Counted from the stretch's first letter, positions 1 to 11,034 are shown. The stretch is DNA of 64,000 bases from Ipomoea triloba (GCF_003576645.1 NC_044916.1:6945630-7009629); one strand, 5' to 3'. Translations and numbers: made by a program. Notes: generated from the letters alone by a model not told the origin.

Positions 1-14
1 TGAGTATCCTCATC

Positions 15-413
15 TCAAGCAATTTTGACCTCAATGGTCCTTGGCTTCCACAGCTTCTCCACCGTGACGGTCATCACCCCATCCTGGCAAACCGCCGTGA
101 TCTTCTCCTTATTCGAATTTTCCGGCAGCACAAACTTCCTCATTAACTTCCCCATCCTCCTCTCCATCCTCACATACTTTGTTCCCTCCTTCTCCTTCAT
201 CTCACGCTTCCGCTCCCCGCTAATACTCAACACGTTCTTCTCGTCCATCTGCACCTTGATGTCGCCGGACTTCACCCCCGGCATGTCTATGATCAACACG
301 TACGAGTCTGGGTACTCCTTCACGTCCGCCGGGATGGCTGCTATTGCCTTAGCGTCGAACGTCCGAGAAGGCGCGCTGCTGTTGGATGACTTGTCGTCGC
401 CGGCGTAGTCCAT
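15..413 (-). CDS. Class II small heat-shock protein (HSP20), N-terminally shortened
   Basis: Encodes 132 residues dominated by an alpha-crystallin domain (about residues 28-118). Class II hallmarks seen are [12 protein letters not shown] near the domain start, [35 protein letters not shown] and a C-terminal TIEVKIA tail. Proteins of this family are cytosolic ATP-independent chaperones that hold unfolding clients in oligomers. Family members are usually about 155-160 residues. Here the reading frame upstream of the ATG still resembles the family N-terminus ([10 protein letters not shown] directly before MDY) but meets a TAA three codons beyond that stretch, with no further ATG. The Pro-rich linker before the C-terminal tail is also shortened to LWKPR. 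The first ATG may still give a protein with a reduced N-terminal arm, or the gene may be a young pseudogene. The ORF on the opposite strand is only its shadow. Confidence 0.78.
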   Translation of the reverse strand: MDYAGDDKSSNSSAPSRTFDAKAIAAIPADVKEYPDSYVLIIDMPGVKSGDIKVQMDEKNVLSISGERKREMKEKEGTKYVRMERRMGKLMRKFVLPENSNKEKITAVCQDGVMTVTVEKLWKPRTIEVKIA

Positions 414-495
414 GATGTGATGAAGCGGGTGAAAATTATCAAAATATTAAGCAATAAATTAAAGGAAGTTTTAAAATAAATACAGAACTGAATTT

Positions 496-565
496 GATAT
501 AATACCTCTTAATCTGTGGGCCACTACCAAAATCTTTTTCACTTAAATCAGAAACTTCAATTTCT
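496..565 (-). promoter_or_regulatory. Candidate heat-shock promoter of the HSP20 gene
   Basis: On the minus strand, a GAAnnTTC-type inverted pair with a further half-site (GAAATTGAAGTTTC, about 550-565) resembles a heat-shock element. A TATTATAT motif follows at about 497-505, some 85 bases before the ATG. Spacing and order suit a heat-shock promoter, but in AT-rich DNA such motifs also arise by chance. Confidence 0.3.
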
Positions 566-608
566 ACATTATAAATTACCTATTTATAATGTTGTGATGT
601 TCCTTTTT

Positions 609-1145
609 CTCCTTAATCCCCGTACAATGGTCACGATTGTCACGATCAAACATTGCATTTCATTTCCACAATTTGCATAATCCACGATCAAACATTGCAT
701 TTCATTTCCACAATTTGCATAATCCCATTTCAAACATTGCATTTCATTTCCACAATTTGCATAATCCCATTTCATGAGGCCATGCATTTCACGCACTACC
801 TCTTTTTGCACCATTTTTCTCCTTAATCCGCGTACAATAGTCACGATTGCCACGATCAAACATTGCATTTCATTTCCACAATTTGCATAATCCACGATCA
901 AACATTGCATTTCATTTCCACAATTTGCATAATCCCATTTCAAACATTGCATTTCATTTCCACAATTTGCATAATCCCATTTCATGAGGCCATGCATTTC
1001 ACGCACTACCTCTTTTTGCACCATTTTTCTCCTTAATTCGCGTACAATAGTCACGATTACCACGATCAAACATTGCATTTCATTTCCAGTATTTGCATAA
1101 TCCCATTTCATGAGGCCATGAATTTCAGGCACTACTTCTTTTTTT
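609..1145. repeat. Nested tandem repeat: 210-bp unit containing 37-45-bp subrepeats
   Basis: The phrase CTCCTTAAT(C/T)C starts at 609, 819 and 1029, an exact 210-bp period. The first two units each hold three subrepeats built on AAACATTGCATTTCATTTCC followed by a CAATTTGCATAATCC tail. The third unit has a single subrepeat and then fades out. The 182-codon minus-strand ORF across it is a by-product of the repeat. Confidence 0.9.
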
Positions 1146-1378
1146 CACCACATTCCACACAGGTACACATGATGCATGCATCCATTATTTCTTTTTCTCA
1201 CTTCATTCCACAAGTGCATGCATTTCATTTCCCTTTCACTTTGCATAATTCATATTTACATATGCATTCATATACTATTTCCCACATACCAATCCCATAC
1301 AGTAATTTTGTTTGATTTCATAGGCCTATTTTCACTAATTATTTCGTTTGATTTCATATGCCAATTTACCATACTAGC

Positions 1379-1408
1379 TGTATGTATGTATGTATGTATG
1401 TATGTATG
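1379..1408. repeat. (GTAT)n microsatellite
   Basis: Seven consecutive GTAT/TATG tetranucleotides interrupt ordinary AT-rich intergenic DNA. Confidence 0.9.
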
Positions 1409-2018
1409 GAAATCAGAATGGGTATCAAATACTTGGTAATAGTAATGAGGTTTGGTGAAAGTATTTTACATGTTTGGAAGAAAAATTAAAAGGTTTAGAA
1501 TGCATGATTTATTACATGCCTTTTGTGTGAGAGAAGCAATGGAGAACCTTTTGCCTGTTGTCACGAGTGAAAACAAGCCTGATTTCCCTCAAAAATATTT
1601 TCGCTAGGTAAGCATCCAATTTGTAAACATTGGCATGTCTACAATACAACATTATACTTTGAAAAGCTATAGATCATTCTTCAGTTTTTCGTTGGGGGGA
1701 ATCATTTTTAGATTTTAGAAATGGCAAATCTATTGCGAGTATTCTTCTGTAATGATAAGAGTGTGAGGACAAAAAATATAGGGGATATTGTCCTTTTAAG
1801 ATTCCTAAAGTTAGAAATGATATAGAACAGTCCAGGGCTCATGATTCTTATAGTTAAGACGTAGAAAGAGTGTAGAATTTTCACTGTCTTGGAATCTTCA
1901 AACACTTTATTGTAATGGAAGAGTATAATCATATAGATTATTAGATGAAGGAAGGAAGTATTTGCCCTTATATATTTTCATTATATTATTACGAATTTTA
2001 GATCTGACTTACCAAGTT
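1409..2018. other. Intergenic DNA, no gene seen
   Basis: AT-rich sequence with only short chance ORFs in any frame; no recognisable protein similarity or repeat structure. Confidence 0.5.
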
Positions 2019-2150
2019 GTGCCGAGGACCCTGTGGTCCAGTGGCATCAAATCCTTTCCTTCAATACTTATTCTTGTGCTTCAATAAGTTGAGAAAGTAG
2101 TTATGAACCGATACTGCATTCTAATAGAGTTAGTAGTATTAAAAAAAAAA
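2019..2150 (+). mobile_element. SINE-like retroposon (family B) with A-tail
   Basis: Begins with GAGGACCCTGTGGTCCAGTGG, which holds a tRNA-like A box (TGGTCCAGTGG), and ends with a run of ten A. The same core (…GTTGAGAAAGTAG(T/C)TATGAAC…GATACT…) recurs on the minus strand inside the intron of the second ankyrin gene (about 39830-39955). Two dispersed copies plus an A-tail support a SINE. The B box is weak. Confidence 0.5.
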
Positions 2151-2179
2151 GTTGTGAAAATGAGCATTTTTTAGTTTTG

Positions 2180-2645
2180 CCTTGTATGACATTAGTGGTG
2201 ATTTTTGAATTGTTGGGTCATGGCTATATCGATTAAGAAGCCGTTACAATATAAAATCCAAAATAATTTTTAAATACATTTTAATATTAATTACATATTT
2301 TATATGGCAATCAATATTTTCATTATATTACTAATTCTAGATCTTATCTACCAACACATGAGCTGACAATGTGACATACCAATTTGTGGTCGGAAATTGG
2401 CATTTTTTTTTTGTGGTGTATGGCATCGGTTGAAAATTTTGAACAGTTGGGTTCATGCCTATACCAATTAAGATGAAACACGATATACAATCCCGAATAA
2501 TCGTTACAAACATTTTTATATTAATTGCATATTTTATATGTTAGCGAAAATTTTAATTTTATTACAAATTCTAGATCTTACCTACCAACACATGAGCTGG
2601 CATTTAATATTTCCATTATATTATACGAATTTAATTAAGATCCAA
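2180..2645. repeat. Two degenerate tandem segments upstream of the first MADS copy
   Basis: A roughly 230-bp segment containing GTTGGGTC(C)ATGCCTATA, a TTACATATTTTATATG block and ACCAACACATGAGCTG occurs twice in diverged form, about 2205-2390 and 2440-2640. The same pair stands in front of the second MADS copy (about 5755-6130), so it was part of the duplicated unit. Confidence 0.6.
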
Positions 2646-2916
2646 CATACCAAATTGTAAAATTCTTTATTGATTATTACACATAGAAGATCCGTACAAC
2701 GGCTTTTGAAAATGTTTATGGTTCGTTGAGCTGTAAAGTTCCAATTTAATTTGTATTTATTTTTATTCCATAATAAACTTCCGATAGATAATATTGAATT
2801 GAAAAGTACTCAAGGAATAACAAGGACGCCCAACTATAGATAGATCACTACTCATCCTATGCTATCAATATACTTAATCTCTACGTCTTTGTGAGTGAAA
2901 TGTATTTTTCTTGAAA

Positions 2917-3570
2917 ATGTCTAGCAATAATACCAATAGAAGGGCGGGTAGAGGTAGGCGAATGATTCCCCTATCTAGAATTGAAAGTGATACTTATCGT
3001 AATGTAACCTTCTCGAAACGCCGCAGTGGCCTTATCAATGAGATATCCACAGTATGTGGCGCGGAGATTTTAATGGTGATTTTTTCACCTTCTGGCAAGC
3101 CTCATACTTTCAGCAACTCAAGTATGGATGCGATCTTAACCAAATATTTTGGTGCTAATCCTACAGCACAACCCAACTATGCCGAACAAAACTTCCGCGT
3201 TCACCGTGAAGTCGTGATGCAAATCTTGTCTTCCCAAATTACTTACTTTGAAATGAAAATTGAAGAAGAAATGAAAGTAAATCAAACTTTGCGTGAGACC
3301 GAAAAGGTCAGGTCTCCTATTTCTGAACTTCCATTATCGGAGCTACAATCCACATGAAACACAACATCGACTTGTTTCAATCTCATGTTGTGCAAAAGCT
3401 AATGCAAGTTCATGCCCAAGCTAGGATTGCTCAAATTGGTAGTTGCAGCTTCTTTGGCTATTTGCAATTTGGAGCAAATGACGATGTTGTCCCAAGTGGT
3501 GGTGCTAGTGCCCTATAAAGAGCTAGATATTATGAATCAAATGATGATGGCTCTCATAGATGGACCTAAT
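2917..3570 (+). pseudogene. Type I MADS-box gene (M-alpha, AGL62-like), copy 1, broken
   Basis: The ATG at 2917 (MSSNN) opens a MADS domain: LSRIES…RNVTFSKRRSGL, then CGAEILMVIFSPSGKPHTFS, then the variable C-terminal part. Type I MADS proteins are nuclear transcription factors, several acting in gametophyte and endosperm. Compared with copy 2 (6192-6854), a 9-bp in-frame deletion removes the KKA of the conserved GL(I/F)KKA helix. A 2-bp CA insertion near 3353 shifts the frame and creates TGA at 3355-3357. A further 1-bp insertion lies near 3512 (CCCTATAAAG against CCAATAAAG). The homologous sequence continues to about 3570, so the ancestral gene was near 220 codons and intronless. No intact product is expected beyond residue 146. 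Confidence 0.85.
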
Positions 3571-4251
3571 TAGAAGCCAAGGAATAAGATATTTATGAAT
3601 TTTATTTCAGTATATCTATATGTTTTGTATGCATTTTATTATGTTTTGTAAAAGTTATTACAGATGATCGATTAAGAGATAATATGAACGAACATGTGTG
3701 TTCTTGATATCTTTTAATATCTTTAAGTTAGAATTTTGATATTTTAATAAATTAATTACAAGAAAAATATCTTGAGTTTACAATGTTATAAAATTAAGGA
3801 CAAAATTGTTTGACTAATTACCTCTTTTATTTTTACCTTACAATGGAAACTAAATAAAAGGCCAAAATACATGTCCAACTATAGAAGTATTATTAACATG
3901 CATTATATATAGTAAATGAAAGGAAAAAAAACAGTGGCATGCCATCAACAAACACATTTTTTGGGTAGTAATTAAATGGTAGTTTCTCATGAAGACTCAT
4001 CAATAGTCAATATAACGATAAAGGTTTGTTTACCTATTTAAAAAGAAGAAGAAGAAGAATAAGAAGAAGAGAGAAAAATACAACCTTCTACAGTACATAG
4101 CAACAAGAAATTATTAATCAAACGCACAATAAGTATTTTTGTTTTCTCGTGAAAGAATTTTACTTCTCGTGAAAAATCGTGAAATTAAAGTACACCAACA
4201 CTAAAACACGAGAAAGCTAGAACGGTAGAAATAAAATGCGCGGGTACAAAA
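3571..4251. other. 3' flank of MADS copy 1 and intergenic DNA
   Basis: Bases 3571-3905 are nearly identical to the 3' flank of MADS copy 2 (6855-7190), so they belong to the duplicated unit. From about 3906 on I see only AT-rich DNA with a short GAAGAAGAA run near 4040. Confidence 0.6.
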
Positions 4252-5240
4252 ATAACAACACTCTAATCTTTTCTCTGCTGCTCAACTTCGGCTTCCACCG
4301 CCGGCCTCCGGCCGGAGCTCTAATGGAGCTTTGAGCCGGCGGTTTTGGTCACCTTCTACGTTTACTCTCGCTCTTCTTCCGCCCCGACCACCGTCGCAGC
4401 TCCGTCCGCCTCCGACCACCGCTACAGATCTTCTTCTTCCGTTTTCTTTTCCTTTGAATAAAATAATAGTAGGTAGGTATTGGGGTTTGTGTTGGTAGTC
4501 TTGAACTCCCAACCCTACTTTGGCTTTACCACTTATTATTTTCTCTATTATTGTGTTTTCCTCTCGTTACTTTCACGGGCTTTTTCCTCTCGTTACTTTC
4601 ACGAGCTTTTCATTATCATTAGCATAAATCGTTTAGTTTGGTTTCAGCAAGTGTTGATCTTATCCTGGGCGAGCAAAAAAGAATGATGATGAGGCTGTAA
4701 GCTACACTCTTTCTCCTTACCTCGTCTTTCTACGTTCCGTTCACTCCGGTTTCCGACTCCGGTTTCCGACTCCGATCTCTGCAACTGCCATTTTTTTCTT
4801 ATACCGGTCTCTATCCAACTCCCTCTACCTTCCTTTCCAATGCTTAATAACTCAACATATTAATCCTGTTGCTATTGAATTCATATCCTTCAGTCCAACT
4901 GTTGCCTACTAAGGGATTGAGACTTTTCTTTTCTACTTGAATGTGAAAAGACTGCGGACTTCATCTTTTATGAATGCATACACCTGTTGGGCTGGGGTCG
5001 AACTTCTTTCTTGTGTTTGATGAAGCTTTAAGCTCCTTGAAGGAACATAGCTTCCTAGTTATGAAACAGTCTGCGTTTCAAGTTTCCTATAGCATAGTTA
5101 GAAAAGTTGTTTCTATGTCTGACTGTAAGGAATAGTTTACCATTTCATTGATCGTTGATGTGAACGTTTTATGTTATGAATTAATGAAATAGCTACGTTT
5201 ATCTTCACAAAAAAAAAAAAAAAAACAGCACTCCAATCCT
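4252..5240 (+). mobile_element. Retroposed sequence with poly(A) tail (type uncertain)
   Basis: A block of about 950 bp begins with a GC- and CT-rich stretch resembling a 5' leader (4280-4440) and ends AATGAAATAGCTACG… followed by 17 A at about 5209-5225. The sequences at its ends, ACAACACTCTAATC at about 4254 and ACAGCACTCCAATC after the A-tail, look like a diverged target-site duplication. No long ORF and no reverse-transcriptase motif are visible. It could be a processed cDNA copy, a LINE 3' end or a SINE-like element. Confidence 0.5.
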
Positions 5241-5625
5241 AATAGGGTTGTTATAGATATATACCTTTTGACCATGTGATGACTCTTGAGAGATAAATAA
5301 AAAGTAAAGAATAATAAATATTGATATTTCTCTAATTATCCCATCTTATATACAATAGAGCTACTTTTTTTTAAAAAAATAATTATACGCTTTCCTACAT
5401 TAACTAAACTAAGAAAATTGTCATAATTGTATAGTAGAAAACGGGTTTTCCTAATTTAATTTATATACAAAATATTGTTTTTATATCCAACTATATATTC
5501 CCTAGAGAATCTTGAAGTTCAACATTTTTGGAATATTGGGAAGATGCTCCTTTGAAAATACGAGTAGCATCTGCAGCACACAACTCCGTTATGTGTTATA
5601 TTTTTTCAAACTGAAAGTAAAATAA

Positions 5626-5690
5626 CACTATAAGAAAAAAAAAATTAGTGACAAAAAATATTAGTGACAAAAAATATTAGTGACATGTAG
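5626..5690 (+). mobile_element. CACTA-like terminus with subterminal repeats
   Basis: CACTATAAGAAA is a typical CACTA terminal motif. It is followed by three close copies of TTAGTGACAAAAAAT-like sequence. The opposite end is not identified. Confidence 0.35.
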
Positions 5691-5739
5691 AGAAACCCCT
5701 AAATAAATGTATTATTTACGTTTTTGTGAGGGTTAAAAA

Positions 5740-6160
5740 TTACTCTAGCTAAAATTTTTGAATGGTTGGGTCCATGCCTATACCGATTAAGACACAACAC
5801 AATATACAACCCCGAATAATTAATAAATAAGGAGTACATTTTTATAATAATTACATATTTTATATGTCATCCAAAATTTCAATTATATTACAAATTCTAG
5901 ATCTTATACCTACCAACACATGAGCTGGCATTTAATATTTCCATTATATTACGAATTTAAGATCTGACATACCAAATTTTAAACTTTATTTATGGTGTAT
6001 GACATTAGTTCTAAATTTTGAATAGTTGGGTCCATACGTATATCAATTATAATAACAAGTAACACAATTTACAATCCCTAATAAATATTAAATATATTTT
6101 TATATAAATTACATATTTTATATGACAATCAATATATTCATTATATTAAAAATTATACAT
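5740..6160. repeat. Duplicated upstream segment of the second MADS copy
   Basis: Two diverged segments match those in front of MADS copy 1 (GTTGGGTCCATGCCTATACC; ACCAACACATGAGCTGGCAT). The tandem unit therefore includes at least 700 bp of 5' flank. Confidence 0.65.
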
Positions 6161-6191
6161 CTTTGTGAGTAAAATATATATTTTTTTAAAA

Positions 6192-6854
6192 ATGTCTAGC
6201 AATAATAGCAAAAGAAGGGCGGGTAGAGGTAGGCAAAGGATTCGCCTATCTAGAATTGAAAGTGATACTAATCGTAATGTCACCTTCTCGAAACGCCCCA
6301 ATGGCCTTATCAAGAAGGCCAATGAGATATCCACACTATGTGGCGTGGAGATTTTGTGGATGATTTTTGCACCTTCTGGCAAGCCTTATACTTTCAGCAA
6401 CCCCAGTATGGATGCGATCTTAACCAAATATTTTGGTGCTAATCCTACAGCACAACCCAACTCTGCCAAACAAAACTTCCACCCTCACCGTGAAGCCGTG
6501 AAGCAAATCTTGTCTTCCCAAATTACTTAGCTTGAAATTAAAATTGAAGAATAAATGAAAGTAAATCAAGCTTTGCGTGAGGTCGAAAAGGTCAGGCCTC
6601 CTATTTCTGAACTTCCTTTATCGGAGCTACAATCCATGAAACACAACATCGACATGCTTCGATCTCATGTTGTGCAAAAGCTAATGCAAGTTCATGCCCA
6701 AGCTAGGATTGCTCAAATGGGTAGTGGCAGCTTCTTTGGCTATTCGCAATTTGGAGCAAATGACGATGTTGGCCCAAGTGGTGGTGCTAGTGCCAATAAA
6801 GAGCTAGATATTAAGAATCAAATGATGATGGCTCTCATAGATGGACCTAATTAG
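6192..6854 (+). pseudogene. Type I MADS-box gene (M-alpha, AGL62-like), copy 2, two nonsense codons
   Basis: The ATG at 6192 opens a MADS domain that keeps the motif lost in copy 1 (GLIKKANEISTLCGVEI), then FAPSGKPYTFSNPSMDAIL. The frame is continuous to the natural stop after GPN at 6852-6854 (220 codons), apart from TAG at 6528-6530 and TAA at 6552-6554. Both fall just after the DNA-binding half, and copy 1 has sense codons at these places (TAC, GAA). The C-terminal part retains the family pattern ELPLSELQSMKHNI. Copies lie 3275 bp apart in the same orientation, with matching 5' and 3' flanks. A truncated protein of about 112 residues with an intact MADS domain is conceivable, but decay is the simpler reading. 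Confidence 0.85.
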
Positions 6855-7189
6855 AAGCCAAGGAATAAGATATTTATGAATTTTATTTCAGTATATCTAT
6901 ATGTTTTGTATGCATTTTATTATGTTTTGTAAAAGTTATTATAGATGATCGATTAAGAGATAATATGAACGAACATGTGTGTTCTTGATATCTTTTAATA
7001 TTCTTTAAGTTAAAAATTTTGATATTTTAAAAAATTAATTACGAGAAAAATATCTTGAGTTTACAATGTTATAAAATTAAGGACAAAATTATTTGACTAA
7101 TTACCTCTTTTATTTTTACCTTACAATGAAAACTAAATAAAAGGCCAAAATACATGTGCAAATATAGAAGTATTATTAACACGCATTAT

Positions 7190-7380
7190 ATATCGCAAAA
7201 ATTATATTGTGGACTATGGTCCACAACGCATTATGGACCATGATCATGGATGATACTGCAATTGTGTTGAACGGATAGTGCAATTGTGTTGAAAAGATAC
7301 TGCAGTTGTGTTGAAAGGAAACTACAGTTGCGCGAAACAGAGACCGTTCATTTATTCAACACAACTGCAATATCCTTGTT
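7190..7380 (+). mobile_element. Partial copy of the GTGGACCATG fold-back MITE
   Basis: Starts GCAAAAATTATATTGTGGAC, then repeats GATACTGCA(A/G)TTGTGTTGAA units of about 21 bp, like the complete element at 24515-24838. It interrupts the 3' flank shared with MADS copy 1, so it arrived after the MADS duplication. Confidence 0.65.
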
Positions 7381-7640
7381 CGGAAATCACCATTTTTCGG
7401 TCGAAAATCCTTGTTCTGAGCACTTGTGGTATCCGGAAAAACCTTTTTACTATTTCTGACCACCGCATTAAGTGATCAGAAAATAGCGTCCACTAATATA
7501 AAGTGGTCGGAAAAAATTGATCGTGGGTCAAAAAGTTGTGTTTCTTAGTTTCCGACCACCCGTGGTAAGAAATTTCCACCTTTTTATTATTTATAGGGTG
7601 GCAGTTTGTGACCACTTTTGGTTGTCCGAAATTTATTTAA
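7381..7640. mobile_element. CACTA-like subterminal repeat cluster
   Basis: Several copies in both orientations of GTGGTCGGAAA / TTTCCGACCAC, the pattern seen in plant CACTA subterminal regions. A stray copy lies at 2387-2402. Element ends are not found. Confidence 0.45.
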
Positions 7641-7998
7641 AAAAAAATTTAAATCATTCCAATACACTGTATATTTAAATAGAATGCTTTCAGTAGTAAA
7701 TATAAATTATTCCTGAAAAATCAAGAGTAGCCCTATTCCGTAAACATGCTGTTAAACTCAAATTACAACTACAAAATGGGCCCAAAATTTTAGCAAACAA
7801 ACTTTTTGAATCCAACAACATTCTCAAAATGCTTTAACCATACCAGAGTGGTTTTAGTACTTCATCTTCAGAATGTACTCAATTCCCACTCCCTGCTAGG
7901 CAAGTCAATAATAGCCACCACACATCAGATTTACCTTAGTAAATGAATAAGAGGTGTTAAACAACTTAGCAACCTACATATTAATAAAGTAAAATATC
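7641..7998. other. Intergenic DNA, no gene seen
   Basis: No ORF of note, no repeat structure and no recognised motif. Confidence 0.4.
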
Positions 7999-8083
7999 AA
8001 ATCGCATGGGCAGCTCAACTAGTTACTGGAGTGAAGTTTAAGAGAAGAGACCAGGGATCAAGTCTCACCAGCGGCATCACAAC
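7999..8083 (+). mobile_element. SINE-like sequence (family A)
   Basis: CGCATGGGCAGCTCAACTAG holds an A-box-like core (GGCAGCTCAACTAGTTA), and AGGGATCAAGTCTC is B-box-like. A related copy lies on the minus strand at about 62815-62985 (GCATGGGCAGCTCAACTGG…GGTTGAGTCTCACTAGCG). Two dispersed copies support a tRNA-derived SINE. Confidence 0.5.
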
Positions 8084-8247
8084 AATATGGTCTGATGAGT
8101 CATGATGCAAATGTAAATTGGAACTATTAAAGACAAAAGTAACACTTTTAGAATATATGCACAAGAATATGGTCTGATGAGTCACGATCCAAATCTAAAT
8201 TGGAACTATTGAAGACAAAAGTAACACTTTTAGAATATATGCACAAT
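8084..8247. repeat. 82-bp tandem duplication
   Basis: The segment AATATGGTCTGATGAGTCA…ATATATGCACA occurs at 8084 and again at 8166 with few differences. Confidence 0.85.
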
Positions 8248-9264
8248 GCCACAATCAATTGCTCAGAAGCCACAAGAAGGGAGACTTAAAAGCAAAAGAT
8301 AGATTCCTACTTATTTCATGCTTCATATGGAAATTGAAAATGGATAAGAATCTACTTGTTATTGAAGATATTGAAGACCATATATCATAGTGAAATGTCA
8401 ACAAGCATGTCATAATCTCACTAAATCAAGTCATTGTCATACAAGTTTTCCCAACATTAATACAATGCTTGTACAGCTACAGGGAAACCACTTCATCATC
8501 CATCACTAACATCTAAACTCTAAACCCAATTAAGTAGCAGATATATATATGTATCTCGATCTGTACATTCCAGTTTTCTAATTGCAATTGCAGTTTAAGT
8601 GCAATGAGGAAAAGATTACCATATAGAAGACTAGCTGCTATAGACTACAAGCCCATATACTTTGCAAATTGTAGAAATACTTGACACTATTATTAAGATG
8701 AAAATGACATATATAAGAATGTAAGAGAGATTTACTTAATAACAAAAAAAAAAAAAAAAAAAAAAAAAAAGAGAGAAACTGAACATATGCCCCGCATTCC
8801 TTGCCCCTGTAAATGATGAATTCTCCATCAACAAATCGATTAGTTGCCAGGTTGAATATGCTACTAATTAAGATCATATGACCAAAAGAAGTGCTCAAAA
8901 AGTATGTATCACTATTACCTGTTAGATCCCATGGACCGAAGAATCTTGTAAAGAAAAACATTAAAACACCACAGGTCAATGCAATAAAAAGCAATTACTA
9001 GTACCAAAAAAAATAATATAAAAGGCTGACATTGTTCATTTGTGATATAAAGTAGTATTAACACATATTTGGTCTTTTACATTCAGTATAAAGGTTCTCT
9101 CTCAAGTATAAAATCTAAATATAATTTTAATTATGATTTTATCAATAATCTAGCTACATCAATAATATTGACTAATTTACTACTAATAATTCAATAAAAA
9201 ATAATTTAATATTGGTCTAAGAGTCTAGAAGAATTTAAGTAGCTTTATAATATTAATAAAACCA
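8248..9264. other. Intergenic DNA with a long poly(A) run
   Basis: A 28-base A run lies at about 8743-8770. The 118-codon minus-strand ORF across it ends in poly-Phe from that run and has no recognisable domain, so I do not call a gene. Confidence 0.4.
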
Positions 9265-9800
9265 TACTCTGGTATCATAATATTCATAAATTCTATGCTG
9301 ATAATCTTCTTCAACATTATTGATTCTTTTAACAGTTTCATCACCTAATCCGATAGAGTTTTTTCTTACGGTAGTAGTACTTCCAGATACAAATGCTAAA
9401 TCTTCATAGTGGGTATCTGTCCGTAGCTTTTTATGAGTAGGATGAGACTAGAAAAGGAGAGAGAAAATAGTTAATGAACGATTTAAAATAAAAAATTTAA
9501 ACAGCATCTACATTAATTAAACGATATAAGAATCTCACCTTGAAATAATCTTTCCACACCTCATTGCTAATAGTAAACCTCTTTGTGATGGGATCCCAAC
9601 CAAATCCAGAATTATGACGCACAAGCTCAAAAAAATTGTAAAAAGGATTACGATCTTTGTCCCCCAAGCTTTTCATTCAGAGCAGGAAGTATCATCTTCT
9701 CCACAGTTAACTTGCTCAAACCTCCACTACTATCACACTATCCATTTTTTATCACATCAACAATGAGTTGTAACAATTCGTTACTCTCCTCAAGTGCCCA
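9265..9800 (-). pseudogene. Myb/SANT-like DNA-binding domain protein, decayed
   Basis: Reading the minus strand gives, in order, ALEESNELLQLIVDVIKNG, a TAG stop, SSGGLSKLTVEKMILPAL, a frameshift, then DRNPFYNFFELV and HNSGFGWDPITKRFTIS with EVWKDYFK. A GTGAG splice-donor-like site follows at about 9541. A second exon (about 9265-9451) reads SHPTHKKLRTDTHYEDLAFV onward to a stop. SGFGWDP…F…EVW.DYFK…HP is the hallmark of plant Myb/SANT-like proteins (At2g29880-type), a family related to ORF1 of PIF/Harbinger transposons. One in-frame stop and one frameshift show decay. It is too broken to appear as a long ORF. Confidence 0.7.
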
Positions 9801-10274
9801 TTATGCATAATTTCCATTTAACTTTATTTTTACCTTTATTCCTTTCTTGATGAAAAAATCTCTCATTTACAATTAATATAAAATAAATAAGAATCTCTCA
9901 AAAAATTCAACTTAACACAAATACATATATTAATAATTAATAAACATACAATTATATAAAATTATAAAATTATATTAATTAAATAAAAATTATAAATTAT
10001 AAATTAGATCAATTTTGCTACAACCAGCAAAAAGTTGCTGCTGGAAAAAATTTATGATGCGAACAGCATATTTTTGTTGTGATCGTAGTAATTTTTTTTG
10101 CTGCGATCTTCTTGTTGTTGTTCGCATCAAAAAAATTTGCTCTGAACATCAACAAATAATAATTTTATGTAGCAAAATATATGAGTATTAATAAAGGTTT
10201 GAAACATACCGTAAAATTGGTGAAAAGTTTTCATAGTTTAAATAGAGGAAAAAAGAGTTTGTAGAGAATAATGA
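9801..10274. other. Intergenic DNA with GCTGCGATC-type repeats
   Basis: Around 10010-10150, short motifs in both orientations (AAGTTGCTGCTGG, TGCTGCGATC, GTTCGCATCA) resemble transposon subterminal repeats. They may mark an end of the element that carried the Myb/SANT pseudogene. No gene is seen. Confidence 0.35.
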
Positions 10275-10618
10275 AAAGTTTAGGGTCGGAAAGATGAATT
10301 TCATCTATTTATATTAACGAAGAAAAAGTCTAGAAATCTTATTCTGACAAAGTTTATGAAAGTTAATAACTTTTTGAATACCAGTAGACTTTTTCAATAC
10401 CGATATAAGTTAATTAAATATGATTTAATCATTGGATGATAACATCTAACTTCAAGTCTTTAAGTTAATTACACATTAACACAACCAGAGTCACAAATAG
10501 TATTTCATTAAGACAAATTAAGCATACTCACTGTCTCACAGACAATAAGACAACAAACAGATTAACCACACAATCACACATATCGTTAACATACATTTTA
10601 ACAACAAATTAAATCAAC

Positions 10619-10660
10619 CACTACTACAAAAAGCACTTTTAAAGTTAGTTTTTTTACATA
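10619..10660 (+). mobile_element. CACTA-like terminus, left arm
   Basis: CACTACTACAAAAAGCACTT opens a sequence with internal ACGTCGG-type subterminal repeats reaching about 11230. Its mirror partner ends at 15094. The bases outside the two ends (AAC left, GTT right) are reverse complements rather than a direct 3-bp target duplication. Confidence 0.6.
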
Positions 10661-11034
10661 AACGTCAGTTATTAGGCGACGAAGTTATTCTAGACATTAT
10701 AAATAAATGATACGACGTTGATTTTTTAAAATCGGCGTTTTATATTTTTTATAAAAAATAAACAAATAAAATTAAAGCAACGACATCGTTAATTTATTTT
10801 TTTTAAAGAAAATTGAGAAACAATGTCAGTTTTTACAACCAAATGACATTGTTTCTTCAAAAGAAAAAATAAATAAATAAGAAACGTATTTAAAAACCGA
10901 CGTCGTTTCTATTTTAAAATTAAAAAAATCAAAATATAAAAATTAACAATAATTTCAAAAAAAAAAACACAATACAGAAATTACAAATTATTTTAATACA
11001 CAAAAATGATACGACGTCAATTTTTTAAAACTGA

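Noticed and set aside
25..408. 127-codon plus-strand ORF
   Set aside because: Antisense shadow of the HSP20 gene.
584..1132. 182-codon minus-strand ORF
   Set aside because: Falls exactly on the 210-bp tandem repeat and consists of repeated short peptides.
8638..8994. 118-codon minus-strand ORF with hydrophobic stretches
   Set aside because: Its end is poly-Phe from a poly(A) run and the rest matches nothing I recognise.
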